Positions 15,118 through 25,174 of a stretch of 32,063 bases of DNA are shown here, one piece after another. A program made the translations under genes and the position numbers. Where the stretch lies: assembly GCA_903850335.1 (NCBI GenBank), contig CAINLJ010000106.1, positions 1 through 32,063 on the forward strand, given 5' to 3'. The stretch's first letter is position 1, and the number at the start of each line of letters is the position of its first letter. The stretch is from an uncultured Bacteroidia bacterium. GTDB taxonomy: Bacteria > Bacteroidota > Bacteroidia > Bacteroidales > Prolixibacteraceae. A model generated the notes under the pieces. It had not been told where the DNA came from and did not search any database. It saw nothing but the letters and a program-made list of their open reading frames with translations.

Positions 15118-18100
15118 TACGAAACCTTGGCCTGATAGGATATTACAACATAAACATTTCGTTTTTTATTGAGTGCTGTCTTAAGAAACGTAAAAACAAC
15201 GGGTATTGTGTTATCAATATTAAGAGTCCAGCCTGACGCTGCATCACCTGTAAAATCCACATTCTGAGTTGCCACGATGAGTTTGTTTTTCTCCAGGTCG
15301 ATACTGCAGAACGCCGCTGTTATCTTATCCTCCATATTTAGCTGACGTGTCCAATATGGAAAATTATTTTTGTCGACGTTGAGTGAAAGTTTCCGGACAT
15401 CATCTGTGGCAGCCGATTTAAACAGTTGCCAGTTGCCTGCAAATTCGTTGCAGACATTATATAATTGAAGCAGACCACCGTCAGGTGCCTGAAGGATATC
15501 CTCCTTTACATGGTCCGTAGCCACCTGTTTGAGATGTCCGGCTTCGCGGCATGTATATCTCAGATGCAGGATCACATCCGAAATTGTCTCCAGATCAAAC
15601 TGGGGTATTGCATTCGGGATCTCAATTTTCCAGCGGCCAATGGCTCCGGCACCTTCGAATGGAAGATATCTCTCATCGTGTAAATTGGTTTCAAACAGAC
15701 CACTGTCATTCTGCGCACTGCTAGTAACCATAGTTTGAATAGCACCATTAAAATCGCGGAAACGCGCATCTTCAGAACCGGAACGTTTATAGTCATCTCC
15801 TTTCAGTGATGAAATTCGTATACTGCTTTGGAGTAAGGATAATTTAGCATGAATACTTGTATAAGGTCCTGTAATGCAAGGGATTGAAACAGCGACGGTT
15901 TTTATCCTCCTGTTAAACTGTCCGGGACTGTCTAAATCGTATAGCCATTCGGGCAGCTCAATCTCGCATGAACCTGTAGCTTTCAACTTTAATAAAGCCA
16001 TTGGATCGAGTTTATGAACAGAGACGTGTTTAGTAAGTTCATATTCTCGTTTATTATTCTCGTGATAAGCCATTTCCATTCGTTTTAAATCCAGATAAAG
16101 CGATTCTCCGGAGAGAAGTCCCTTGCGGGCGCTATCCCAGTAGCCAAATTTTATCAGATCCAGATCGTCAAATTCCTTGCGCATAAGCTCATATTTGAGT
16201 GTCTCCTGGCTTTTTTTCGCGATGTCGAAGGCAAACTGATAACATTCGAAGAATATTCGGGAGAGTTCACCATTCATCCAGGTATATAATTCCTCATTTG
16301 TAAATTTATCCTGCAGAAAGGCTTGTATTGCTTCAGTTTGTTCGACTTGTTTTAGATGATTCTGATACTCTGTCTTCGTGATCTGTTCTCTGATCAGGGA
16401 GGAGATGATTTGGCGGCCATACTGCATTAATTCGTCAGAGGCTACATTGGCTTGTAAAACGTAATCTTCAGCCCTTCGGTAGTAGCCTGCCATTTTTGAG
16501 GCTCTATCTGCGTTTGTAAGAAATGCAGACGCAACTTTTTGAGCAATATCGGCACCTCCATCCGCCAGTCCTTTAAGCTGCACACCTCCAAATCCTACTT
16601 TAGCCCCTACGCCCAGAGGTGTTGCATGAGCATCAAACTGAGGAATCAAGGCAACGATTGGAGAGACTAATTTTAAAACAGACGAAAGTGTGCTGAATGT
16701 GTCATAGGTTGGGAGGAAAATATTCAATTCCGCATTTTCATTTTTATTCAGTGGCAGGGTTTTACCAAGTTCACCACCGAAGACACCAGTGGCAATGTTG
16801 CCGGCAAATTCCATCAGCCCACCGACAGAAGTTTCCTTTCGGTAATCTTCTTTGGCAATTGCAACGGCATATTGATCCACTAACTGGGCATAGACCTGAT
16901 CAAAAACTTCTTCATTGAGGTTTTGCCTTGCAAGATCAATTGTTTTGAGCTTATTGATATCCGAATCACTTGTACCTAAAATCCTCTTGTAGTGTCTGTA
17001 TCTTTCAAATGCAGATGATCTGCTTTTTAACAACGCTTCGGTTGCCGCTTCTGATTCTTTCCATTGGAGGAACTTTACATCCTGAACGAGCTTTGTAATA
17101 TTAAGTTCGTGCTGCTGACGAAGCAGAGAGAGACTTTCGGCATCTTTTTTCTCCAGGGCAGAGAGGAGCGCAGAGCCAAGAGACTTAACTTCAGCACATA
17201 TTTCAAGAGCTTTCTGGAGCAATAAAGGTCCTCTGACAGTAGACATTGGCTGATTGATATTATTGATAATACCAGCAATATCCAATCCTGCAGCAACGGC
17301 TTTGACAAGCATTCCCGGGTCAATCGGCGGATCAAAGAGCGGCAGCTGACGAACAATTCCATCAAAATTCATGCAGTGCCTTATTTTGAATAACCTGTCG
17401 GCAACCGTATCCCAATATGCGAGCAAATTATCATTTTGAGGAATGCAGAAATACAAGGTACGTCCGATTCCAAATGCAGCCGCAGTGGCTCCGCTATCAA
17501 CAGGATGACTGGAAGTTGGGCTTGTGTTAAACGGAAATTCATTTTCAATATCAATCAATGCATTTCCAAAGTCATCGATCCCCGCTTTTTTAAGCTGATA
17601 GTATGATTTGGGAGTCCGTGTTCCCCGAGAAGGTATCTTTTGTGGCTTGGGCCCAAGAATGTTTGCGGCAAGCACATAAACCTGAGTTGCTTCGTTGAGT
17701 GTTTCAATCGTATCTTGTCTGAAAAGATTATCGCCCCAGGCAATAAGATTATCAAGGTATTTCATAACCACATTTATCTGATAGGCCAAATAGCGGGTAC
17801 GGGCGATCACATGAGGCTGGAATGGTTTATCACGCCAGGCCTGAATACTCTTCTCCATTTGTGTTTTCAAGGCAGTATCATCACCTTTTGCCAGTTCAGT
17901 AAGCATTTCCTGAATGAAAACAGTTTTTGTTTCATTTCTGAAACGCAGGAATCTCCAGAACCGTTGGGGTGAGGGTATTGAGGTGTCATTGCACGTGGGG
18001 TCAAAAATAAAATGGAACCACTTTTGAGCAACATCGAAGCACTGGTTTTTACTCAGGTGAACTGCCATTGTGAGCGGTGCATGGAAGAATAATTCCCAGT

Positions 18101-18413
18101 TATATACAGAGTACGGACCATCATCACTCTCATCAATCTCTTCGTTTGGGAAAGGAGCAATTGTATAGTTCCCAGGAGTATACCAGTCCGTAAGCGGTCG
18201 TTCGAGGCTCTTGTGATAAGTAGCATCCAGCAACGCAGGTAAACCATCGCGGTTAAGCGTCTCTATTAGCTCTTCCGTATACGGATGATAATGGGTAGAG
18301 AACTTGTACCTGAGATCTCTTTCTTTTTTTCTCTGAACTATCCAGTTACGATAATTATCTGATACAGAAGCAATCTGTATAGATGTGTCGTGAAAATTTT
18401 GTTTATAAGCCAT
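15117..18413 (-). CDS. Tc toxin A subunit, C-terminal half (channel and TcB-binding part), TcA2
   Basis: 1098 residues corresponding to the C-terminal half of a TcA protein such as Photorhabdus TcdA1. Landmarks are SVYNWELFFHAPL (102-114), WFHFIFDPT and RFWRF. A long helical region follows (about 390-560). The putative pore segment IPQFDAHATPLGVGAKVGFG is at about 580-600. Next come FTNEELYTWMNGELS and the TcB-binding domain beginning near KMEMAYHENNKREYELTKH-like sequence, with LPEWLYDLDSPGQFNRRIK and IPCITGPYTSIHAKLSLL. This half builds the central alpha-helical channel and the platform that docks the TcB propeller. Twenty bases separate it from TcA1, whose stop and this start are both clean, so translation is probably coupled. 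It needs TcA1 to make a complete shell; whether the halves form a mixed pentamer is inference. Confidence 0.9.
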   Translation of the reverse strand: MAYKQNFHDTSIQIASVSDNYRNWIVQRKKERDLRYKFSTHYHPYTEELIETLNRDGLPALLDATYHKSLERPLTDWYTPGNYTIAPFPNEEIDESDDGPYSVYNWELFFHAPLTMAVHLSKNQCFDVAQKWFHFIFDPTCNDTSIPSPQRFWRFLRFRNETKTVFIQEMLTELAKGDDTALKTQMEKSIQAWRDKPFQPHVIARTRYLAYQINVVMKYLDNLIAWGDNLFRQDTIETLNEATQVYVLAANILGPKPQKIPSRGTRTPKSYYQLKKAGIDDFGNALIDIENEFPFNTSPTSSHPVDSGATAAAFGIGRTLYFCIPQNDNLLAYWDTVADRLFKIRHCMNFDGIVRQLPLFDPPIDPGMLVKAVAAGLDIAGIINNINQPMSTVRGPLLLQKALEICAEVKSLGSALLSALEKKDAESLSLLRQQHELNITKLVQDVKFLQWKESEAATEALLKSRSSAFERYRHYKRILGTSDSDINKLKTIDLARQNLNEEVFDQVYAQLVDQYAVAIAKEDYRKETSVGGLMEFAGNIATGVFGGELGKTLPLNKNENAELNIFLPTYDTFSTLSSVLKLVSPIVALIPQFDAHATPLGVGAKVGFGGVQLKGLADGGADIAQKVASAFLTNADRASKMAGYYRRAEDYVLQANVASDELMQYGRQIISSLIREQITKTEYQNHLKQVEQTEAIQAFLQDKFTNEELYTWMNGELSRIFFECYQFAFDIAKKSQETLKYELMRKEFDDLDLIKFGYWDSARKGLLSGESLYLDLKRMEMAYHENNKREYELTKHVSVHKLDPMALLKLKATGSCEIELPEWLYDLDSPGQFNRRIKTVAVSIPCITGPYTSIHAKLSLLQSSIRISSLKGDDYKRSGSEDARFRDFNGAIQTMVTSSAQNDSGLFETNLHDERYLPFEGAGAIGRWKIEIPNAIPQFDLETISDVILHLRYTCREAGHLKQVATDHVKEDILQAPDGGLLQLYNVCNEFAGNWQLFKSAATDDVRKLSLNVDKNNFPYWTRQLNMEDKITAAFCSIDLEKNKLIVATQNVDFTGDAASGWTLNIDNTIPVVFTFLKTALNKKRNVYVVISYQAKVS

Positions 18414-18433
18414 CGCAATTTATATTAAATGGG

Positions 18434-21400
18434 TTAAAATATTCCTTCTGTCTTGCCTGCGTTTATCCCACCGGTTCCAATTACAGTCTGACCGAATGAG
18501 AATGGTTGCATCGTCCCAAGTACTTTTGTATAATTCGGGTTAATATCAACGGCTTTCTGATTCTGCTCCCATGGATTGCTGACTAACAGATCTCCCGGGT
18601 TTATAATTTGTTCAGGAGGCCATCCTTTCACAGGTTTCTCGATTATAATGGGAATGTCAACCAAGATTGGGATCTCAGCAAACTGATAATAATCGATATA
18701 CTGCCAGATAGGGGTGAAGATTTCCTCAACGGGTTCAATGAAAAGCGAACTATGTTCATCTTCGTAGGACAGTGGAGCTTCATACTGTGATTTAATTGTC
18801 TTATGACGTAACGGAGTTACAAAAAACCTGTTTGTAAGTAAACTATTCTTAGTCAGGACTTTTTCAGTTTTTTGAGGCTTTGAGGCACCATTGGGCTGAT
18901 TCACACTGACAAGGAAATCTTTTCCCGGCATTACAATCCTTGTATTAAGGAGTGCCGACTCCTCAGATAACCCATAGTAAGGCTGGCGCAACAAGGTGCC
19001 GTTAAAGAGGCTAACATTATTAAGCAGTTCACTATCTGCAATATAGTCAAGATATGGAGGAGCATTTTTGGAAGTAAAGGTGAAGACTCCACCTAAACCT
19101 TCATACCGGATATAAAACACAACCCGTTCACGAGCCTTTCCGGGAGGGTTGTAAATCGTATCAATTCTACCGTAAATCAAAACATTGTTACTATCGAAGT
19201 CCAGGATATTATTAAATAACATTGGCCTTTTCAGATCCGTTGATTTTGGCGAAGTCCATTTACCCTTATAATACTCACCCCAGCACATATTGATTTCAAT
19301 ATTCTTTTTCGAATTAACATTGAGGGCATCATTACTCATTCCCTGAGCAGATTTTAATTGATCAACCGGAGCAGGCTTTTCAAATATGTTAATCCAGAAT
19401 ACAAACAATCGTTTTCGCCATACGATCGGGAAAAGGTGCTCTCCTTCAATATTCAGATTAACCTTTTCCCAAGGTGTCCAGTACCCATATTCGTAACGAC
19501 GATAGTAATATTGCCTTGTATTACCATTTGTACGGCCAAAAACATGCAATACATCGTCATCCTGATTCGTATTGTTTTTCTCCTCGAGATACATGCCGAC
19601 AACCTCGAGTTTCGCAATATCATCAAGCTTTTTCAAATAATTTAAGAAAGCGAGTTCAGCAGATTCATCGGTTACCTCAGCCTGAAGGAGTTCACCTTCC
19701 AGTTCTTTGAAAAGAGATGATTTATTGTCACGCAATTCAGGTTCAAGCCAGTTTTCGGGATACAGGAATACTTTTCTGTTTGCCTCCCAAACCCGGTACC
19801 GCTTCATCCACGCCCACTGTTCAGCCTTAATTGATGCCGGATCAACCATTGGTTCCAGGTTTATCAGACAACGCATGATAAACAACTGAACTGTTGATAT
19901 CGCCTGCCTGATTCTGGAGGTCTTCATACAGGCATCCATTTGAACATCAATGAGAAAATATTCATAAAGCTTATCTGCATTCACGATCTCGGGCGATGGC
20001 CTGTTGTATTGAATGATATAACTCACCAGCGCATCCCTGAGTAAATTCCGTACCGGATCACTTACGGATTGCATTGAATCGAGCCATGAAGCCTCCGTTA
20101 CATTGTTCCTTATCGCATCCTTAATGCCTGTGACCAAATCCGCTGACGGGTCATTTGTAACCCATGTTTCGACAAGTGCGGCCGGATATCCAATAGTTGT
20201 CACAAGATCAATGGCTGTCTTTACTTTCCGTAGGACAGTAAGCTTCGACAAGTCAGCTCTTGTGAATGAAAAGCGGGAAAGAATCTCCGTTATATCTGCC
20301 TCATTCCAAAGATTAAAACTTTCCAGCAACAGCTTACCCTGTGAAGTTTTTACCAAAGGATCCTTTAAAACCTGTACCCATGTATTGTCCTCTGGTTCGT
20401 TCTCTTTTTTTATGGAATTGAAATAGATTAGCAATTCAATTTTACCCCACAGTGCATAAAGATTAAGAGGTAGAATTGAACCATCTGTACTGAAATTATT
20501 TAGAACATCCTTTGTTTCGGCATTCGAGGAGGCAAAATAATCCAGTTCAACTGATGTAAATCTGAAGATGTTTTGCAGCTGAGCTGCCTTCATTAGCCTG
20601 ATCAATGAGGCCCTGGCCGCATTTACGCTATCAGCGTCATAAATTGCACGGTCAGGGATGATTGACTTTGTTATTGCCTTGGTTCTCCACCAGATATTTG
20701 CCTTTTCGCCGGCCGGTAGATTGGCAATCGTCAACTCTGCCGGCTTGATGACGCCTGACTTTAATGTCAATGCCACAAGGTTTTTAACCTCCTTTTCCGT
20801 CCCGACAGTCGCACTGCTTATAGCATCCACACCGTCTATCTTAAGGGAAATCACTGTGTTTTCGGGTGCAGAAATATAGAGCAGATAATCGTCATTAACA
20901 GGTATATCAATGTAAAAATGATAAGTCTTATTTGTGTCAAAGGCAACTTTCCCTTCCAATTGAGTCAGATCAAAAAGAACTGATTTTGATGGATCTGTCA
21001 CTGAGCGGACATTTTCCTTTTTACCGGTCAAAACTGCCACTGCATCAGAATCTGCCTTAAGAATTGGTCCAAGAACAAGTTGAAGTGCATTTATCTTCAG
21101 CTTGTTTTTCAATTCCGGCAAAATTAATGAGACTAATTTTTGCGCTTGAGCGGATGGTGTTGGCTCAAGTTTAATTGTGTCGTAGATAGCTTTTAAGTCA
21201 GGATAAGTTGCAGCAAAATCCATCAAACCTGCATTACTTGTACTTTCCAGGACCAATAATGCTGCCTTAAGGTCTGCAATGAAAGTATCCAGCTCACTCT
21301 TCACTTTTACGATTCCCATATCCTTCACTAGCAGTGTATCTGCAGCTGAATCAAGTGAGGTCCTCACCGAACCGGATAAAATACCCGTATAGGTTAATTG

Positions 21401-24400
21401 TTTTTTAAACGGATCGAAGCCAAGACCAGGGTCTGCCATTAAAAGAGGTGCCGGAAGACTTTCTTCAAGTGTATTAAAAAGAACGGAAAAAGTTTTGGTG
21501 CTTAACAAAAAGCTAAAAAAATCATCCGTTGTCGATGCGTCATAAACAAGTAACATCTTACTTTTCGCAAAATTGAAATCGGCATTGTCAGGAGCAATAC
21601 TGTTCTCTTTTTCAATAACACTGAGTGAATCACGTAAGGCTTTAATGCCTTTGAATAATGTTTCTTCCGTCGGAACAAGTTTGCCGGTGATATCCTTATG
21701 GTGCAGAATATAGGCTAGATCGGCAACCTTTAAAGACTGTTCTTTGAGGCTCAGTGAAATTCTGACAAATTTCAGCAGTGACGGATCATCATTTTCCAGG
21801 TCATCTGCTAATGGATCGATACCTGAAATTGATGTTAATTCGATCATTTCTGTAATGCTCATTTTAAGCATTTTGGCACATTGTTCCTGCCGAACCTGCA
21901 GAGTAAGGCTTTTATCCAGGATCAACAGCAGATTTGGATATTTCTTTTCTGAATAGGATAAAAAGTCAGCCAGTCTTTTAAAATTCGCCAGCCTGTTGAA
22001 CACCATAATAAATGTTGAATCAATATTACCATCAGTAAGTTGCCCGGATGGGACCGGCAACATGACTTTCAGTAAATTATCGAGAGTCGCAATACTCCAC
22101 CCGGTTTTGATCAGGATTCTTAAAAAACGATGGAATTTGGTGTATGATATTGGTTTCAGGTTATTCAGAGTATTATCGGGCAGCGCATATCTTAACTCAA
22201 CATTTGCAAAATTACAATCGTCAGGATTTTTACCTGTATCGGTAAGTGTAACAAGGCCCATAATCAATTGCTGATTATTTCGAAGCCATTGTTTAATATT
22301 ACTTCCATAATCAGCCGGTGAGATTCCGGGTGCAATAAGCGCATCCATTTGCGCGTCATTCAGAATGCCTGTATAATACTTCTGTAGATCATCCAAACTG
22401 ATTGCTAGTTTTTGAAACAAAGGAACAAGCTCAATTCCCGGATTAATAAAATTTGTTTTCAGTAAATTTACAAGGTCCTCATAACTTACTCCGACAATTC
22501 TGCTAAATGTTTTTCCATTTGCAATCGCCGAATTAAGTTGTGAAATTGAATTTCCTGATGGCTCACCAAAATATTCAGGCAGATTCTTATAGGAGATATT
22601 TGTTATCGTTTTATATTCGTCTTCGCTAAATCCGAGCAATTCTTTTCTGGAGGATAAAGAGGAAGAAAATATATACAAGGCATTATTAAGCGTAACTCCC
22701 CACATTTGAAAAAGGCGGCGTAAAGTTTCGAGAGGCTGGTGAAATGGCAGGTTATACGGGTATACTTTTGTCTTAAGCTTGTTGTACGCAGCCTGATTAA
22801 CAAATTGAGGTTCAGACAATAATTCTGCCTGTCTGGTATCTTCTGTGACATCATGCCCCTTTAGCCCGGTCAGGTCACCATGGATGATATAATATTCCAG
22901 TATTTCGTTTACGAGGTCAATATATGGCAAAGCCATGTTCGTGTTCTCACAGGTTAGCTGGATATGCTGAATATCAGGTCTTCTTCCGACAATTCCATTT
23001 TCTTTTCCCAGCAGGACCTCGATAGGATTGGATTTTTGGAAAGTTAATCCAGTCAAATCTATAAATTGTAATAATTCAACAAGATAAGCAGCAGGGCTCA
23101 AAACTGATTTACAGGAATCGCATGAGCAGTAGTCCATATTACCGAATAACGAATCCAGCGTAGGATAGGCAATTGTGGAGTTTAGTGTCTTTTCAAGTAC
23201 TCCTGTGATCGCATAAAGGTTAGGCATCGCCCGGCCTGTAAGATAGGTTGTCGCTATTCCAAGTGAAGCACTATATACTTCATTTGCCTTTGTATAAGTA
23301 AGTTCAGCTTCAAGCTGGGTAGGAAAACCATTCCCGTAAGCTGAAAGAAATTCTGATTTGGTATAGCCGGCAATTTCATAGGCAGAGCTAATGCCCTTTA
23401 AAGCCAAGGCTGTCATTGCCTCATCTGAGGGACTAATCTGGTACAATCTTTCGTACTTTTTCACTGCAGTCTTTGCAGGTGTACTAAGTTCTGTGAAGTT
23501 GTCCCATGTTTTAACCGGATTTTTCCCAAGTATATATTTAGACTGATTTTTCTTAAAAAATCCAACCACCTCCTCCTTAGGAAGGGTTTTACCCAGATTT
23601 ATCTCATCCCGATTGATCCTCTCACCCGCAACTGCTGTAGGATAGCTACGTTTTACAAGGCTGGCCAGATGTACGGCATACTCATCAGCGGATAAATTGG
23701 CAGGAATGTCAGTCCCAATGAGGGATTTCCATTCGGACGGTTTATACAGTGCACTGCTAACCAAATCGATGTCGGAGGATACCTTATATTTATCGTAGAC
23801 CTTTTTCATCAGAGGTACATTATTGCCCGTAAGGAAGCCCATTTTACCATCCAACTGCAATTTATTTATCAATTCGGAGGAGAATCCTTTCTGTTCTAAG
23901 GATGTCCAAAGTTTAGAGGAATCGTTTCCGGATTGACGTAATGTTTGCGCAAAGGCAGACTGTTGATCTGAGGTTAAACGAATCGCAAGCATTTCGCTCA
24001 TGTTCGATACAGATGCAAAGGGTTTGTTCGAAAGTAAAAAACCAATTGATTGTTTATCTAAAAGATCCAGAGTCCCCTGTATATTTCCAGTACCTGGAAT
24101 GATATTTTTCTCTATTGCTGATTTTAATGCAATAGAAACGGCCTCAGCTGAGAGTGATTTTATCGCATCAGGATTAGCTGGCACACCTGCCCTGAGTAAT
24201 GCATAGATATGTGCAGGTTCGATCTTTAGAAGATCACCGATCTGATGTGCAGTAGATACCATTGCTGTTATCCTTGCATCCCAGCCTGTTTTATTTGACA
24301 GATAGGTGATTTGTCTGTTAGTTGCATCTTCCTTTAGACTCTTCCAGTCCGTTTGGCCCAAATGAACCTGAACATCGTGCAGGACCGAGTCAAATTCAGA

Positions 24401-25057
24401 GGCTTTCACGATACTTTCAGCACTCAAAATAACATTAATAACTTCGTTTGTAGTCGCATTAAACCTGATTGGAGAAAGTGTAAATTTCTTTAATTCCCTG
24501 TTATTATATGCTTTAACCTGTAAGTCAGGGCCTCCATTATCAGCTGAGAAGGCAAATTTGATCGAATAATTGCCCAGATTATCGCTTACTGTCCGGCTGA
24601 CAGTTATATCCTGGTCAACTTTTTTCACAAGTATTTCAAGGACTATATTGCTTAAAGCGACGCCGTTATTATTGACAACATTTCCATTTAAAGTATAAGT
24701 AACATTGTTAGTATCGACGTGTATCGGCTCGCGATAAGGAGGCCAGTCGATGATGATCGTTTTAAAATCATCCGGTTTACTATAACTCCAGACAGATTCA
24801 TTTTCGGTTGATTTAATCAGTTTCCCGTCAAAATACAGCTTAAAGTAAAGATCAGGTTGCCGTTCGGTTATAACTCTGATTTGTAATCTTTCCTTTAAGA
24901 AAATTTCAAATTTCCCATCTTTATCAGTGACACTGCTACCTGTTGGGGCAGTGGCAGACTGAATCTTGTCCCACGCTTCAACTGTAAAACCTGCGAGCGG
25001 CAAATTCTTATCCTTGCTCATCAGGACCCCTTTGACCGACATTTTCTGAATATCCAT
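18434..25057 (-). CDS. Tc toxin A subunit, N-terminal shell and receptor-binding part, TcA1
   Basis: 2207 residues. The N-terminus has two transthyretin/carboxypeptidase-regulatory-like beta domains (about 5-100 and 115-212; for example SSVTDKDGKFEIFL and YTLNGNVVNNNGVALSNIVLEI-type motifs). The VRP1/SpvA-like shell region follows, including the TcA signature MDYCSCDSCKSVLSPAAYLV at about 637-660 and GRRPDIQHIQLTCENTN. A PA14-like beta sandwich lies at about 1365-1470 (HFYIDIPVNDDYLLYI, IWWRTKAITKSIIPDRAIYD). The neuraminidase-like domain is at about 1850-1900 (YEYGYWTPWEKVNLNIEGEH, LFPIVWRKRLFVFWI). The neuraminidase label is structural; no sialidase activity is implied. No signal peptide is seen, as is usual for Tc proteins. 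With TcA2 the A component totals about 3300 residues, larger than the roughly 2500 of TcdA1. It lies 117 bases after the BC fusion in the same direction. Confidence 0.9.
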   Translation of the reverse strand: MDIQKMSVKGVLMSKDKNLPLAGFTVEAWDKIQSATAPTGSSVTDKDGKFEIFLKERLQIRVITERQPDLYFKLYFDGKLIKSTENESVWSYSKPDDFKTIIIDWPPYREPIHVDTNNVTYTLNGNVVNNNGVALSNIVLEILVKKVDQDITVSRTVSDNLGNYSIKFAFSADNGGPDLQVKAYNNRELKKFTLSPIRFNATTNEVINVILSAESIVKASEFDSVLHDVQVHLGQTDWKSLKEDATNRQITYLSNKTGWDARITAMVSTAHQIGDLLKIEPAHIYALLRAGVPANPDAIKSLSAEAVSIALKSAIEKNIIPGTGNIQGTLDLLDKQSIGFLLSNKPFASVSNMSEMLAIRLTSDQQSAFAQTLRQSGNDSSKLWTSLEQKGFSSELINKLQLDGKMGFLTGNNVPLMKKVYDKYKVSSDIDLVSSALYKPSEWKSLIGTDIPANLSADEYAVHLASLVKRSYPTAVAGERINRDEINLGKTLPKEEVVGFFKKNQSKYILGKNPVKTWDNFTELSTPAKTAVKKYERLYQISPSDEAMTALALKGISSAYEIAGYTKSEFLSAYGNGFPTQLEAELTYTKANEVYSASLGIATTYLTGRAMPNLYAITGVLEKTLNSTIAYPTLDSLFGNMDYCSCDSCKSVLSPAAYLVELLQFIDLTGLTFQKSNPIEVLLGKENGIVGRRPDIQHIQLTCENTNMALPYIDLVNEILEYYIIHGDLTGLKGHDVTEDTRQAELLSEPQFVNQAAYNKLKTKVYPYNLPFHQPLETLRRLFQMWGVTLNNALYIFSSSLSSRKELLGFSEDEYKTITNISYKNLPEYFGEPSGNSISQLNSAIANGKTFSRIVGVSYEDLVNLLKTNFINPGIELVPLFQKLAISLDDLQKYYTGILNDAQMDALIAPGISPADYGSNIKQWLRNNQQLIMGLVTLTDTGKNPDDCNFANVELRYALPDNTLNNLKPISYTKFHRFLRILIKTGWSIATLDNLLKVMLPVPSGQLTDGNIDSTFIMVFNRLANFKRLADFLSYSEKKYPNLLLILDKSLTLQVRQEQCAKMLKMSITEMIELTSISGIDPLADDLENDDPSLLKFVRISLSLKEQSLKVADLAYILHHKDITGKLVPTEETLFKGIKALRDSLSVIEKENSIAPDNADFNFAKSKMLLVYDASTTDDFFSFLLSTKTFSVLFNTLEESLPAPLLMADPGLGFDPFKKQLTYTGILSGSVRTSLDSAADTLLVKDMGIVKVKSELDTFIADLKAALLVLESTSNAGLMDFAATYPDLKAIYDTIKLEPTPSAQAQKLVSLILPELKNKLKINALQLVLGPILKADSDAVAVLTGKKENVRSVTDPSKSVLFDLTQLEGKVAFDTNKTYHFYIDIPVNDDYLLYISAPENTVISLKIDGVDAISSATVGTEKEVKNLVALTLKSGVIKPAELTIANLPAGEKANIWWRTKAITKSIIPDRAIYDADSVNAARASLIRLMKAAQLQNIFRFTSVELDYFASSNAETKDVLNNFSTDGSILPLNLYALWGKIELLIYFNSIKKENEPEDNTWVQVLKDPLVKTSQGKLLLESFNLWNEADITEILSRFSFTRADLSKLTVLRKVKTAIDLVTTIGYPAALVETWVTNDPSADLVTGIKDAIRNNVTEASWLDSMQSVSDPVRNLLRDALVSYIIQYNRPSPEIVNADKLYEYFLIDVQMDACMKTSRIRQAISTVQLFIMRCLINLEPMVDPASIKAEQWAWMKRYRVWEANRKVFLYPENWLEPELRDNKSSLFKELEGELLQAEVTDESAELAFLNYLKKLDDIAKLEVVGMYLEEKNNTNQDDDVLHVFGRTNGNTRQYYYRRYEYGYWTPWEKVNLNIEGEHLFPIVWRKRLFVFWINIFEKPAPVDQLKSAQGMSNDALNVNSKKNIEINMCWGEYYKGKWTSPKSTDLKRPMLFNNILDFDSNNVLIYGRIDTIYNPPGKARERVVFYIRYEGLGGVFTFTSKNAPPYLDYIADSELLNNVSLFNGTLLRQPYYGLSEESALLNTRIVMPGKDFLVSVNQPNGASKPQKTEKVLTKNSLLTNRFFVTPLRHKTIKSQYEAPLSYEDEHSSLFIEPVEEIFTPIWQYIDYYQFAEIPILVDIPIIIEKPVKGWPPEQIINPGDLLVSNPWEQNQKAVDINPNYTKVLGTMQPFSFGQTVIGTGGINAGKTEGIF

Positions 25058-25174
25058 AATTGTCTATTATTAAAATGTTTTATAAAATTTGAGTTACGTT
25101 ATCTTAGTATTAAAATTATTTATTCAGTATTAACAGGTTAAATTCCTGTACAACAAAGACATTTAATGATTTAT

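Noticed and set aside
18414-18433. TcA split as a frameshift error
   Set aside because: TcA1 ends in a clean stop and TcA2 begins with ATG 20 bases later without loss or overlap of homologous sequence. Kept as a gene fission, pending read support.
19355-19520. Sialidase activity for TcA1
   Set aside because: The 'neuraminidase-like' domain of TcA is a structural or receptor-binding module, and no sialidase Asp-box series was seen.
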